The notes under the pieces are model-generated. The model worked only from the letters and a program-made list of their open reading frames with translations, did not search any database and was not told the DNA's origin. Positions 34,061 to 43,120 of a stretch of DNA of 64,000 nucleotides are shown here, in pieces (position 1 is the first letter of the stretch; each line of letters starts with the position of its first letter). The stretch covers positions 186,001 to 250,000 of the forward strand of contig NZ_CAXBOD010000001.1 in NCBI RefSeq assembly GCF_963977235.1, written 5' to 3'. The translations under genes and the position numbers were made by a program. Source of the stretch: Albimonas sp963977235. GTDB taxonomy: Bacteria; Pseudomonadota; Alphaproteobacteria; Rhodobacterales; Rhodobacteraceae.

Positions 34061-34090
34061 AAACCCCGCCCCCTTCGGGCGGGGTTTTTC
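34061..34090 (+). terminator. Rho-independent terminator of the sdh operon
   Basis: AAACCCCGCCC, loop CCTTC-type, GGGCGGGGTTTTTC: an 10-11 base stem followed by T5, starting 26 bases past the sdhB stop. Confidence 0.88.
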
Positions 34091-34189
34091 GTGCGGGAAG
34101 CGCCGCGGCGACGGGCGCGTCCGTGGGGGGCGTTCGGACCGCGGCGCGGGGCGGAGGTCGGCGCGGGGGCGCGAGGCGGGCAGGGGCCG

Positions 34190-34744
34190 CTAGCGGGGCG
34201 GGATTCGTTCCAGCACCTCCACCTCGCCCTCGGGGCCGACGGCGAGGGACAGGATCTCGCCCGAGCGGGGGACGACGCCGGTCAGGGCGGTGATGTTGAC
34301 CTGGTGGGTGACCAGCATCACGCGGTGGTCGGGAGGCAGGTCGGCCAGGAAATGTCGCAGGTCCTCGGTCTGCTCGGCGCGGCGCTCGCGCCGGCCGAAG
34401 AAGGAATCGAGGGCGGGGAAGGGCTCGACCGGGCCGAGGTCCAGAAGCTCGGCGGTCTCCGAGCAGCGGCGCCAGCGGCTGGTCAGGACGCGGTCGGGGT
34501 CGAAGCCCGCCGCGCGCAGCCGTTCGCCGATGGCGCGGGCCTGGGCGCGGCCCGCCGCGTCGAGGTTGCGCTGGGTGGAGGGGTCGTCGAGGCGGAAGCC
34601 GGACGGATCGCCGACCCCGGGCGCCAGGGCGTGACGCATGATCAGGATCGTGCCGGGACGGTCCAGCGCCTGCGCGACGAGCGGCGAAACCGGCGCGGCG
34701 ACGGCGAGGGCCGCCAGCGCGACGAGGGTGCGGAGCAGGGTCAT
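34190..34744 (-). CDS. Secreted histidine phosphatase superfamily protein
   Basis: 184 residues from ATG 34744; a TTG at 34753 would add three residues and has a better-placed GAGG, so the start is uncertain. A signal peptide (about 1-25) ends in VAQA. The RHA catalytic motif (LIMRHALAPG) is at about 34-43, the second Arg lies in LTSRWRRCSET, and the second His is in LVTHQVNI. This is the histidine acid phosphatase (SixA/phosphoglycerate-mutase-like) fold in the periplasm. The substrate is unknown. It is convergent with sdhB. Confidence 0.8.
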   Translation of the reverse strand: MTLLRTLVALAALAVAAPVSPLVAQALDRPGTILIMRHALAPGVGDPSGFRLDDPSTQRNLDAAGRAQARAIGERLRAAGFDPDRVLTSRWRRCSETAELLDLGPVEPFPALDSFFGRRERRAEQTEDLRHFLADLPPDHRVMLVTHQVNITALTGVVPRSGEILSLAVGPEGEVEVLERIPPR

Positions 34745-34925
34745 CTCCGCCAAGCTAGCGCGCCTCGTCCGGCGGCGAGCGCGGCGACGATCACGAGCCC
34801 GTCAGGCCCGCAATACAACTTCCCCGCTTGCAGAGCCGCGCCATTGGCCGGACAATCCTTTTGCATGTGATCGATGCCGGTCTATATTAGTCAGCATCCA
34901 CGACCTAAATAGGGAGGAGGCGCGG

Positions 34926-37900
34926 ATGGCTCCGCTGGACGCCCAGGTCGCCCTTACCGACAAGTATCGTGTCTCGAAGGGCGCGGCCCTGATGAACGGC
35001 ATGCAGGCGCTGGTGCGCCTGGCGCTGGAACAGGCGGACGTCGATAAAGACGCCGGCCTGAAGACGGGGGGCTACATCTCCGGCTATCGCGGCTCGCCCA
35101 TCGGCGGCTTCGACCAGGAGCTGGTCCGCGCGACCGAGGAGCTGTCGGCGCGCAACATCGTTTTCAACCCCGGCCTGAACGAGGACCTGGCGGCCACCGC
35201 CATCTCGGGCACGCAGAGCCTGGGCCCGACCGAGGATCCCTCCGTCGAGGGCGTGTTCTCGATCTGGTACGGCAAGGGGCCGGGGGTCGACCGCAGCCTC
35301 GATGCGATGAAGCACGGGGCGCTGGCCGGCGCGCATCCCAAGGGCGGGACGATCTACCTGCTGGGCGACGACCCGGTGTCGAAAAGCTCGACCACCGCGC
35401 ACCAGTCCGAGCAGGCGATGATCCATGTCTCGGTGCCGGTTCTGTATCCGGCCTCGGTGCACGAGATCGTGCCGCTGGGCCTGCACGCCTTCGCCATGTC
35501 GCGGCACACCGGGGCCGTGACCTCGATGAAGATCGTCACCGACGTGGCCGACAGCGCCGCGACCGTGGCGCTGGATCGGCTGCGCCCGACCCCGGTGCTG
35601 CCGCCGCTGCCGGGCTTCGAGGTTCCGCTGCACAACACCGGCGGTTTCCTGCCCTACGTGGTTCAGGAGCGCCGCATGGCTGTGCGGATGCAGGCCGTGA
35701 AGGACTACGCCCGCGCCAACCGGCTCAATGAGCCGGTGTTCGAGCCGACGGGGAACAAGCGCCTCGGCATCGTCGCCGTCGGCAAGGCCTTTGGCGACGC
35801 CATGGCGGGGCTGAAGCTGCTGGATCTCGATCCGGAGCGGGCGGCGGCCTCGGGCATCGGCCTGTTCCGCATGCGCATGGTCTGGCCGGTCGAACCCGCG
35901 AGCCTGCTCGAATTCGTGCAGGGCTACGACCAGATCCTGGTGATCGAGGAGAAGCGCGCGATCGTCGAGACGGAGCTCGCGCACCTGCTGGTCAACGCCC
36001 CCGGCCCGCGCCCGATCCTGACCGGCAAGCGCGACGCCGGCGGCTCTCCCCTGGTGCAGGACTTCGGCGAGCTGAGCCCCGAGCATGTGGCCGAGGTGAT
36101 CAGCCGGGAGGCCTCGGACCTCGGCGTCTCCGAGACCCGGCCGCCGGCCCCGCCGAAGCTGACCGGCAATGCGCCCGCGATGCCGCGCACGCCGTGGTAT
36201 TGCGCGGGCTGCCCGCACAACCGCTCGACCAAGCTGCCCGACGGAAGCCTCGCGGGCGGGGGCATCGGCTGCCACGCCATGTCGGTGCTGCATTCCCCCG
36301 AGACCACGCAGCTCTTCACCCAGATGGGCGGCGAGGGCATGCACTGGGTCGGGCGGGCGAATTTCGCCGGCCGCCAGCACATGTTCCAGAACCTGGGCGA
36401 CGGGACCTACACCCACTCCGGGATGCTCGCGATCAAGGCGGCGGCGGCGGCCTCGGGCGTGAACATCACCTACAAGATCCTCTACAACGACGCCGTGGCG
36501 ATGACCGGCGGCCAGCCGATCGAGGGCCAGCCCCTGCCGGCCGAGATCGCGGCCCAGGTGCTGTCCATCGGCGCGCGCAAGGTGGTCGTGGTCTCCGACG
36601 ACATCGAGGCGACGAAGGAGACCGGGACCTGGCCCTCGGGCAACGTCTCGTTCCGGGACCGCTCCGAGAACCTGCTGGTGCAGACCGAGCTGCGCGAGGT
36701 CGAGGGGACCACGGTCCTCCTCTACGTGCAGACCTGCGCCGCCGAGAAGCGCCGCCGCCGCAAGCGGGGCAAGTTCCCCGATCCGCCCAAGCGCGCGGTG
36801 ATCAACCCGCTGGTCTGCGAGGGCTGCGGGGATTGCGGCATCCAGTCGAACTGCGTGGCGATCAAGCCGCTGGACACCCCCTTCGGCACCAAGCGGCGCA
36901 TCGACCAGACGGCGTGCAACAAGGACTACTCCTGCCTCGAGGGGTTCTGCCCGTCATTCGTGACGGTGGAAGGCGTCGAATCCGACCCCCTGCTGGGCAA
37001 GAAGGGCATCCGCCACGACCCGCCCGAAGGGCTGCCCGAGGCGCAGACCACCCCCTCGCTGGACTACGCCGCCGTGATCACCGGCATCGGCGGCACCGGC
37101 GTGGTCACCGTGGCCGCGGTCCTGTCGATGGCCGCGCGGCTCGAGGGGCTGCATGCCCTGACGCTCGACCAGACCGGCCTGTCCCAGAAGAACGGCGCGG
37201 TGCAGTCGCATCTGCAGATCGGCCCGCAGCCGATCGACGACCGCCCCGCCCGTGTGGCTCGGGGCAAGGGGCGCCTGCTGCTCGCCTGCGACATGCTGGT
37301 GGGCGCGGGGGACGAGGCCATGGGCCTGATCGACCCCGCCCAGGGCCAGGCCATCGCCAATGGCCAGGTCGAGCCGCTGCCCGCCTTCGCCCGCAACCCC
37401 GAGGCCCGCGCCGACGAGGGCGCGCTGGAGGGTCGCCTGAAGGGTCAGCTCGGCGACGACCGGGTGCTGGTCAAGGATGTGGCCTATCTCGCCACCCAGC
37501 TCGTCGGCGACGGTATGGGCGCGAACCTGATGCTGGTGGGCGTCGCCTGCCAGGCCGGCGCCCTGCCGGTGACGTCCGAGGCCATCGAGCGGGCCATTCG
37601 CCTCAACGGGGCCGCGGTCGAGATGAACCTCGCCGCCTTCCGCTGGGGCCGCTGGCTGGTCGCCCAGCCGGGGCTCGCCGAGGAGAAGGCCGGCGAGAAG
37701 ACCCTGCCGGCGTGGCAGACCGAGGACTACGACGCCCTGGTCGCCCGCTTCGAGCGGTTCCTGACCGACTACCAGTCCGCGCGCTACGCCCGCCGTTTCC
37801 GCGAGGAACTGGCCAAGGTGGAGGCGGCGGAGGAGGCGCATTGGCCCGGGCGCCGGGACCTCTCGCGCCTCGCCGCGCGGGCGCTGCACAAGTCGATGGC

Positions 37901-38363
37901 GATCAAGGACGAGTACGAGGTCGCCCGCCTGCATCGCCACCCCGACTGGAAGGCCCAGCTCGCCCGCGACTTCGCGCCGGACGCCAAGGTCAGCTACCAC
38001 CTCGCGCCCCCGGTCACGGCCAAGATCGACCCGGTCACCGGGCGTCCGCGCAAGCAGAAGTTCGGGCCGTGGATGGAGAAGGGTTTTGCTATCCTGGCCG
38101 GGATGAAGTCCCTGCGCGGCACCCCCCTCGACGTCTTCGGGCGGACCGAGGAGCGGAAGATGGAGCATGCGCTGGTCGGCGAGACCGAGCAGCTCGTCGA
38201 TCTCGTCGCCGCGAAACTGTCTCCGGCCACCGAAACCCTGTGCCGGGAGGCGCTGCTCCAGCCCCTCGCGATCAAGGGATTCGGGCCGGTGAAACAGGCG
38301 AATCTCGAGAAGACCAAGCCGGAATGGGATCGACTGGTCTCGGATTTGTCTAAGATTGCATGA
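34926..38363 (+). CDS. Indolepyruvate ferredoxin oxidoreductase, fused alpha-beta type
   Basis: 1145 residues from ATG 34926 (AGGGAGGAGGCG upstream). It is a single chain with all parts: pyrimidine-domain and core region (about 1-430), TPP-binding region with GCHAMSVL, GGEGMHWVG and NDAVAMTGG (about 445-525), a cysteine-rich stretch CEGCGDCGIQSNC and CNKDYSCLEGFC (about 630-670) for iron-sulfur clusters, and the gamma/IorB-type domain from about 714 (VITGIGGTGVVTVAAVL). It oxidatively decarboxylates aryl pyruvates from aromatic amino acid transamination to aryl-acetyl-CoA, reducing ferredoxin. Fused IorA-IorB chains are usual in alphaproteobacteria. It is a single-gene unit between the histidine phosphatase and pstS. 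Confidence 0.92.
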   Translation: MAPLDAQVALTDKYRVSKGAALMNGMQALVRLALEQADVDKDAGLKTGGYISGYRGSPIGGFDQELVRATEELSARNIVFNPGLNEDLAATAISGTQSLGPTEDPSVEGVFSIWYGKGPGVDRSLDAMKHGALAGAHPKGGTIYLLGDDPVSKSSTTAHQSEQAMIHVSVPVLYPASVHEIVPLGLHAFAMSRHTGAVTSMKIVTDVADSAATVALDRLRPTPVLPPLPGFEVPLHNTGGFLPYVVQERRMAVRMQAVKDYARANRLNEPVFEPTGNKRLGIVAVGKAFGDAMAGLKLLDLDPERAAASGIGLFRMRMVWPVEPASLLEFVQGYDQILVIEEKRAIVETELAHLLVNAPGPRPILTGKRDAGGSPLVQDFGELSPEHVAEVISREASDLGVSETRPPAPPKLTGNAPAMPRTPWYCAGCPHNRSTKLPDGSLAGGGIGCHAMSVLHSPETTQLFTQMGGEGMHWVGRANFAGRQHMFQNLGDGTYTHSGMLAIKAAAAASGVNITYKILYNDAVAMTGGQPIEGQPLPAEIAAQVLSIGARKVVVVSDDIEATKETGTWPSGNVSFRDRSENLLVQTELREVEGTTVLLYVQTCAAEKRRRRKRGKFPDPPKRAVINPLVCEGCGDCGIQSNCVAIKPLDTPFGTKRRIDQTACNKDYSCLEGFCPSFVTVEGVESDPLLGKKGIRHDPPEGLPEAQTTPSLDYAAVITGIGGTGVVTVAAVLSMAARLEGLHALTLDQTGLSQKNGAVQSHLQIGPQPIDDRPARVARGKGRLLLACDMLVGAGDEAMGLIDPAQGQAIANGQVEPLPAFARNPEARADEGALEGRLKGQLGDDRVLVKDVAYLATQLVGDGMGANLMLVGVACQAGALPVTSEAIERAIRLNGAAVEMNLAAFRWGRWLVAQPGLAEEKAGEKTLPAWQTEDYDALVARFERFLTDYQSARYARRFREELAKVEAAEEAHWPGRRDLSRLAARALHKSMAIKDEYEVARLHRHPDWKAQLARDFAPDAKVSYHLAPPVTAKIDPVTGRPRKQKFGPWMEKGFAILAGMKSLRGTPLDVFGRTEERKMEHALVGETEQLVDLVAAKLSPATETLCREALLQPLAIKGFGPVKQANLEKTKPEWDRLVSDLSKIA

Positions 38364-38370
38364 ACTTGGC

Positions 38371-38398
38371 GACGCCGCGGCGCGACAGCCGCGGCGTC
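38371..38398 (+). terminator. Hairpin downstream of the indolepyruvate oxidoreductase gene
   Basis: A perfect 11-base inverted repeat GACGCCGCGGC / GCCGCGGCGTC with loop GCGACA, nine bases past the stop codon. No T-run follows, so termination may need help or the hairpin may protect the 3' end. Confidence 0.55.
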
Positions 38399-38483
38399 CC
38401 GCCGCGGATCCCCGTTTGTGACGGCGGTTTTCGGGGATAACCTGCAACCCCTCCTATTATCCGTTTCGAATCAGCCTCTTGGG

Positions 38484-38516
38484 CTGTCATAAAACCTTGG
38501 GCGTTTTGCGAATAAA
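38484..38516 (+). promoter_or_regulatory. Pho box and -10 element of the pst operon
   Basis: CTGTCATAAAACCTTGGG (38484-38501) has a perfect first half-site (CTGTCAT) of the PhoB box and a poor second. AATAAA (38511-38516), ten bases after the box, is a reasonable -10, the usual geometry of PhoB-activated promoters that lack a -35. It is about 90 bases upstream of the pstS start. Confidence 0.65.
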
Positions 38517-38606
38517 CAGCGCGCAGGCCGGTGGTACCCAGCATCGGCCGACCCGGTGCGCATCGCAGCAGACGCGCGGGTCGCTTGACGAATTCGGAGG
38601 ACACCC

Positions 38607-39641
38607 GTGAAAGCCACCAACCTGATCTCGCTGGCCGTGGCCGGCATCATGGCCGCCGGCGCGGCCGCCGCTCAGTCCCGCGACCAGATCCAGGTCGCCG
38701 GCTCCTCGACCGTGCTGCCCTACGCCTCGATCGTCGCCGAGGCCTTCGGCGAGAACTTCGACTTCCCGACCCCCGTGGTCGAGTCGGGCGGCTCCTCGGC
38801 CGGCCTGAAGAAGTTCTGCGAGGGCGTGGGCCTGAACACGATCGACATCGCCAACGCCTCGCGCCAGATCCGCGAGAAGGAGATCGCCGCCTGCGCCGAG
38901 AACGGCGTCGAGGAGATCATCGAGGTCCGCATCGGCTACGACGGCATCGTCTTCGCCAGCCAGATCGACGGCCCCGAGTTCACCGAGTTCACCCCCGACC
39001 AGTGGTACAAGGCCATGGCCGCAAAGGTGGTCGTGGACGGCGAGCTGGTCGACAACCCCTACGCCAAGTGGTCGGACGTCGACTCCGCGCTTCCCGACGT
39101 CGAGATCCAGGCCTTCATCCCCGGCACCAAGCACGGCACCCGTGAAGTGTTCGAGGAGAAGGTGATCCTCTCGGGCTGCGAAGAGAGCGGCGCGATGGAG
39201 ACCATGACCGGCGCGCTCGGCATGTCCGAGGACGACGCCGAGGACGCCTGCATGGCGGTCCGCACCGACGGCGTGTCGGTCGACATCGACGGCGACTACA
39301 CCGAGACGCTGGCCCGCATCGACGCCAACCCCAACGGCGTGGGCGTGTTCGGCCTCGCGTTCTACGAGAACAACACCGACAAGCTGAAGGTCGCGACCAT
39401 GGGCGGCGTCGCGCCCTCCACCGAGACCATCTCCTCGGGCGAGTATCCCGTCTCGCGTCCGCTGTTCTTCTACGTGAAGAAGGCGCACCTGGGCGAGGTT
39501 CCCGGCCTGAAGGAGTTCGCCTCCTTCTTCGTCTCCGACGCGGTGGCCGGCCCGAACGGCCCGCTGGCCAACTACGGCCTGGTCTCCGACCCCGAGCTCG
39601 CCGACACCCAGGCGATGATCGCCGACGAGAAGTCGATGTAA
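38607..39641 (+). CDS. pstS: Phosphate-binding protein of the Pst transporter
   Basis: 344 residues with a GTG start at 38607; GGAGG sits six bases upstream. The signal peptide is about residues 1-22 (AAGAAAAQ). The mature start QIQVAGSSTVLPYA holds the Ser/Thr phosphate ligands, and VESGGSSAGLKKFCEG plus the NASRQIREKE block are typical of PstS of this group. It binds phosphate in the periplasm for import. The gene opens the pst operon behind a Pho box. Confidence 0.95.
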   Translation: MKATNLISLAVAGIMAAGAAAAQSRDQIQVAGSSTVLPYASIVAEAFGENFDFPTPVVESGGSSAGLKKFCEGVGLNTIDIANASRQIREKEIAACAENGVEEIIEVRIGYDGIVFASQIDGPEFTEFTPDQWYKAMAAKVVVDGELVDNPYAKWSDVDSALPDVEIQAFIPGTKHGTREVFEEKVILSGCEESGAMETMTGALGMSEDDAEDACMAVRTDGVSVDIDGDYTETLARIDANPNGVGVFGLAFYENNTDKLKVATMGGVAPSTETISSGEYPVSRPLFFYVKKAHLGEVPGLKEFASFFVSDAVAGPNGPLANYGLVSDPELADTQAMIADEKSM

Positions 39642-39701
39642 GACCCGCCGGGTCTTGCACGACCTGACGAAACCACAGAGGCGGCCCGGCGGGGCCGCCT
39701 C
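39641..39701 (+). promoter_or_regulatory. Two stem-loops between pstS and pstC
   Basis: AGACCC-GCC-GGGTCT begins at the last base of the pstS stop codon (39641-39655), and a perfect 10-base stem GAGGCGGCCC / GGGCCGCCTC with loop GGCG follows at 39678-39701. Neither has a clear T-run. They probably end or protect part of the pstS message so that more PstS than PstC is made. Confidence 0.5.
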
Positions 39702-39728
39702 ATCGTCTCCCGAGGGGTCGAGAGGGTC

Positions 39729-40925
39729 ATGATCGCCACGCTATTCTTCGTCCTGCTGGCCGCTGCGGTCGTGGGCGGTTACTTCCTCGGCCGCCGGAAA
39801 GCGTCCGACGCGTCGGGCGGGGACATCCGCGCCCTGCACTCGCTGCTCAACTACCACGGCTGGAACGTGGCGCTGGCCACCGGCCTGACCGGCCTCGGCG
39901 TGCTGCTGGTGGGCTCCTTCGCCTCCAGCTTCATCGGCCTGCCGCCGGCGGTCGTCTACGCGGTCGCGGCCCTCGCCGCCGCCGCCGGGTTCGTCCTCTC
40001 CCTGAAGCGCATCGACCGCGACTTCCGCGCCCGCAACGCCGTCGAGTCGATGGTGATGGGCCTGCTGATCGTCGCCTCCTCGATCGCGATCCTGACCACC
40101 GTGGGCATCGTGATGTCGATGCTGCTCGAGACCGGGCGCTTCTTCTCGCAATACGAGTGGACCGAGTTCTTCTTCGGGACCACCTGGTCGCCGAACTTCC
40201 GCGGCAACTCCGATCTCGGCATCCTGCCGCTGTTGTGGGGCACGCTCTACATCAGCTTCATCGCGCTGGCGGTGGCGGTGCCGATCGGGCTGTTCGCCGC
40301 GATCTACCTCAGCGAATACGCCGGACCCAGGACCCGCGGCGTCGCCAAGCCGCTGATCGAGGTGCTGGCCGGCATTCCGACCATCGTCTACGGCCTGTTC
40401 GCGCTGATCACCGTGGGCCCGATGCTGCGCGACTACTTCGCCCAGCCGCTGGGGCTGGGGGACAGCTCGTCCTCGGTGATGACCGCCGGGCTGGTGATGG
40501 GGATCATGCTGATCCCGTTCGTCTCCTCGCTCTCGGACGACATCATCAACGCGGTGCCCCAGTCGATGCGCGACGGCTCGCTGGGTCTCGGCGCCACGCC
40601 CTCGGAGACGATCCGCGCGGTGATCATCCCCGCCGCCCTGCCGGGCATCGTCGGCGCGATCCTGCTCGCCGCCTCCCGCGCCATCGGCGAGACGATGATC
40701 GTGGTGCTTGGCGCCGGCGCCGCGGCCACCCTCTCGCTGAACCCGTTCGAGGCGATGACCACCGTGACGGTGAAGATCGTCTCCCAGCTGACCGGCGACA
40801 CCGACTTCGCCTCCCCCGAGACGCTGGTCGCCTTCGCGCTGGGGATCACGCTTTTCGTCCTGACGCTCGGGCTGAACGTCCTGGCGCTCTACATCGTGCG
40901 GAAGTACCGGGAGCAGTACGAATGA
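39729..40925 (+). CDS. pstC: Phosphate ABC transporter permease PstC
   Basis: 398 residues with about eight hydrophobic segments. An N-terminal extension with two helices precedes the core. The permease core has GTLYISFIALAVAVPIGLFAAIYLSEYA and the EAA loop IPAALPGIVGAILLAASRAIGETM (in pieces), the contact site for the ATPase. It is longer than E. coli PstC (319 residues), as in other alphaproteobacteria. ATG 39729 has GAGAGG just before it. Its stop overlaps the pstA start (ATGA). Confidence 0.94.
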   Translation: MIATLFFVLLAAAVVGGYFLGRRKASDASGGDIRALHSLLNYHGWNVALATGLTGLGVLLVGSFASSFIGLPPAVVYAVAALAAAAGFVLSLKRIDRDFRARNAVESMVMGLLIVASSIAILTTVGIVMSMLLETGRFFSQYEWTEFFFGTTWSPNFRGNSDLGILPLLWGTLYISFIALAVAVPIGLFAAIYLSEYAGPRTRGVAKPLIEVLAGIPTIVYGLFALITVGPMLRDYFAQPLGLGDSSSSVMTAGLVMGIMLIPFVSSLSDDIINAVPQSMRDGSLGLGATPSETIRAVIIPAALPGIVGAILLAASRAIGETMIVVLGAGAAATLSLNPFEAMTTVTVKIVSQLTGDTDFASPETLVAFALGITLFVLTLGLNVLALYIVRKYREQYE

Positions 40926-42280
40926 CCGACGCCGCCATCCCCCCCTCGGGCTACGCCGGCGGGCAGGCCAAGTCGCTGCACTCGCCCGACGCCCGCACCC
41001 GCAAGCGCAACGCCGCCGAGCGTCGCTTCCGCCTCTACGGCCTCGCCGCCGTCTCGGCGGGCCTGCTGGCGCTGGTGGTGCTGCTGACCTCGATCCTGTC
41101 GCAGGGTCTGCCGGCCTTCCAGCAGACCTTCATCAAGGCCGAGATCTTCCTGACGCCCGAGCAGCTCGACCCCTCGGGCAATCGCGACCCCGAGGAGATC
41201 GCGAAGGTCCTGACCTTCAGCTACAGCCCGATCATCAAGGGCTCGCTGACGGCGCTCGCCGAGGATCTGCAGCAGTCGGGCGCCCCGGACATCACGCCCG
41301 ACATGCTGGCGGGCATGGTCTCGGGCGCGGCCAACGCGCAGCTTCGCGACTACGTCATCGCCAACCCCGACGAGATCGGCCAGACCGTCGCGTTCGAGTT
41401 CCTGACCAACGCCCGCATCGACCAGTACCTCAAGGGCAAGGTCACGCGCGAGAGCGCGGCGCTCGACAGCAAGGTCGACGTGGCCCAGCTCAACGCCGCC
41501 GACGAGCTGGTGAACCGCGGCGTGATGGAGCAGCGCTTCAACTGGGACTTCATCACCGCCCCCGACGCCTCCGAGAACCGGCCCGAGGCCGCGGGCCTGG
41601 GGGTGGCGCTGCTCGGCTCGCTCTACATGATGCTGATCGTGCTGTTCCTGGCGCTGCCGATCGGGGTGGCCGCCTCGATCTACCTCGAGGAGTTCGCCAA
41701 GAAGAACTTCTGGACCGACGTGATCGAGGTGAACATCTCCAACCTCGCCGCGGTGCCCTCCATCGTCTTCGGCATCCTCGGCCTCGCGATCTTCATCAAC
41801 TGGATGCATCTGCCGAACTCCGCCCCCATCGTCGGCGGGCTGGTGCTGACGCTGATGACCCTGCCCACGATCATCATCGCCACCCGCGCCTCGCTGAAGG
41901 CGGTGCCGCCCTCGATCCGCGACGCGGCGCTCGGCGTCGGGGCCTCGAAGATGCAGGCGACCTTCCACCATGTGCTGCCGCTGGCCGCGCCGGGGATCCT
42001 GACCGGCACGATCATCGGCCTCGCCCAGGCGCTCGGCGAGACCGCGCCCCTGCTGCTGATCGGCATGGTCGCCTTCGTGCGCGACTATCCCGACGCGCCG
42101 CCCGAGGGCTTCTTCGAGCCGGCGACCGGCCTGCCGGTCCAGGTCTACAACTTCACCCAGCGGGCCGATCCGGCCTTTGTCGAGCGCGCCTCCGGCGCCA
42201 TCATCGTCCTGCTGGTCTTCCTGGTGGTCATGAACCTGATCGCCATCGTCCTGCGCCGTCGCTTCGAGCGTCGCTGGTGA
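40922..42280 (+). CDS. pstA: Phosphate ABC transporter permease PstA with N-terminal DUF3333 domain
   Basis: 452 residues from ATG 40922, overlapping pstC by four bases. An anchoring helix (about 42-62) precedes a large periplasmic domain (about 65-220), the DUF3333 type seen in alphaproteobacterial PstA. The permease core begins near GVALLGSLYMMLIVLFLALPIGVAASIYLEEF and has the EAA loop ATFHHVLPLAAPGILTGTIIGLAQALGETAPLLLIG (read in parts). Together with PstC it forms the membrane channel of the phosphate importer. Confidence 0.94.
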   Translation: MTDAAIPPSGYAGGQAKSLHSPDARTRKRNAAERRFRLYGLAAVSAGLLALVVLLTSILSQGLPAFQQTFIKAEIFLTPEQLDPSGNRDPEEIAKVLTFSYSPIIKGSLTALAEDLQQSGAPDITPDMLAGMVSGAANAQLRDYVIANPDEIGQTVAFEFLTNARIDQYLKGKVTRESAALDSKVDVAQLNAADELVNRGVMEQRFNWDFITAPDASENRPEAAGLGVALLGSLYMMLIVLFLALPIGVAASIYLEEFAKKNFWTDVIEVNISNLAAVPSIVFGILGLAIFINWMHLPNSAPIVGGLVLTLMTLPTIIIATRASLKAVPPSIRDAALGVGASKMQATFHHVLPLAAPGILTGTIIGLAQALGETAPLLLIGMVAFVRDYPDAPPEGFFEPATGLPVQVYNFTQRADPAFVERASGAIIVLLVFLVVMNLIAIVLRRRFERRW

Positions 42281-42297
42281 GCCCGGAGGCCATGAAC

Positions 42298-43092
42298 ATG
42301 TACGATAGCAACGAGGCGAAGACCGCCGTGCAGAACGATGCGAAGTTCCACTGCTCCGACGTGCAGGTCTATTACGGCGACACTCACGCCATCAAGGACG
42401 TGAACATCGCGCTGCTGGACAACACCGTCACCGCCTTCATCGGCCCCTCGGGCTGCGGGAAGTCGACCTTCCTGCGCTGCCTGAACCGGATGAACGACAC
42501 CATCGACATCTGCCGGGTGGAGGGGTCGATCAACCTCGACGGCGAGGACATCTACGACGCCCGCGTCGACCCGGTGCAGCTGCGCGCCCGCGTCGGCATG
42601 GTGTTCCAGAAGCCCAACCCGTTCCCCAAGTCGATCTACGACAACGTGGCCTACGGGCCCCGCATCCACGGCCTGACCAAGAACAAGGCCGAGCTCGACG
42701 AGGTGGTCGAGAGCTCGCTGCGCAAGGCCGCGATCTGGAACGAGGTGAAGGACCGGCTGCACGCGCCGGGCACCGGCCTCTCGGGCGGTCAGCAGCAGCG
42801 CCTGTGCATCGCGCGCGCCATCGCGACCGCGCCCGAGGTGCTGCTGATGGACGAGCCGTGCTCGGCCCTCGACCCCATCGCCACCGCCCAGGTCGAGGAG
42901 CTGATCGACGAGCTGCGCGAGAGCTACTCGGTCGTCATCGTCACCCACTCGATGCAGCAGGCGGCGCGCGTCTCCCAGAAGACCGCGTTCTTCCACCTGG
43001 GCGTGATGGTCGAATACGACGAGACCACCAAGATCTTCACCAATCCGTCCGACCAGCGGACGCAGGATTACATCACCGGCCGCTTCGGCTGA
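42298..43092 (+). CDS. pstB: Phosphate import ATP-binding protein PstB
   Basis: 264 residues from ATG 42298, which has GGAGG eight bases upstream. A GTG at 42277 overlapping the pstA stop and an ATG at 42292 are alternatives. Walker A GPSGCGKST is at 49-57, the signature LSGGQQQR at 161-168 and Walker B LLMDEPCSALDP soon after, with the H-loop in VTHSMQQA. Hydrolyses ATP to drive phosphate import through PstCA. Confidence 0.96.
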   Translation: MYDSNEAKTAVQNDAKFHCSDVQVYYGDTHAIKDVNIALLDNTVTAFIGPSGCGKSTFLRCLNRMNDTIDICRVEGSINLDGEDIYDARVDPVQLRARVGMVFQKPNPFPKSIYDNVAYGPRIHGLTKNKAELDEVVESSLRKAAIWNEVKDRLHAPGTGLSGGQQQRLCIARAIATAPEVLLMDEPCSALDPIATAQVEELIDELRESYSVVIVTHSMQQAARVSQKTAFFHLGVMVEYDETTKIFTNPSDQRTQDYITGRFG

Positions 43093-43120
43093 CCCGACCC
43101 CGCAAGGCAGGAACAAAGAC

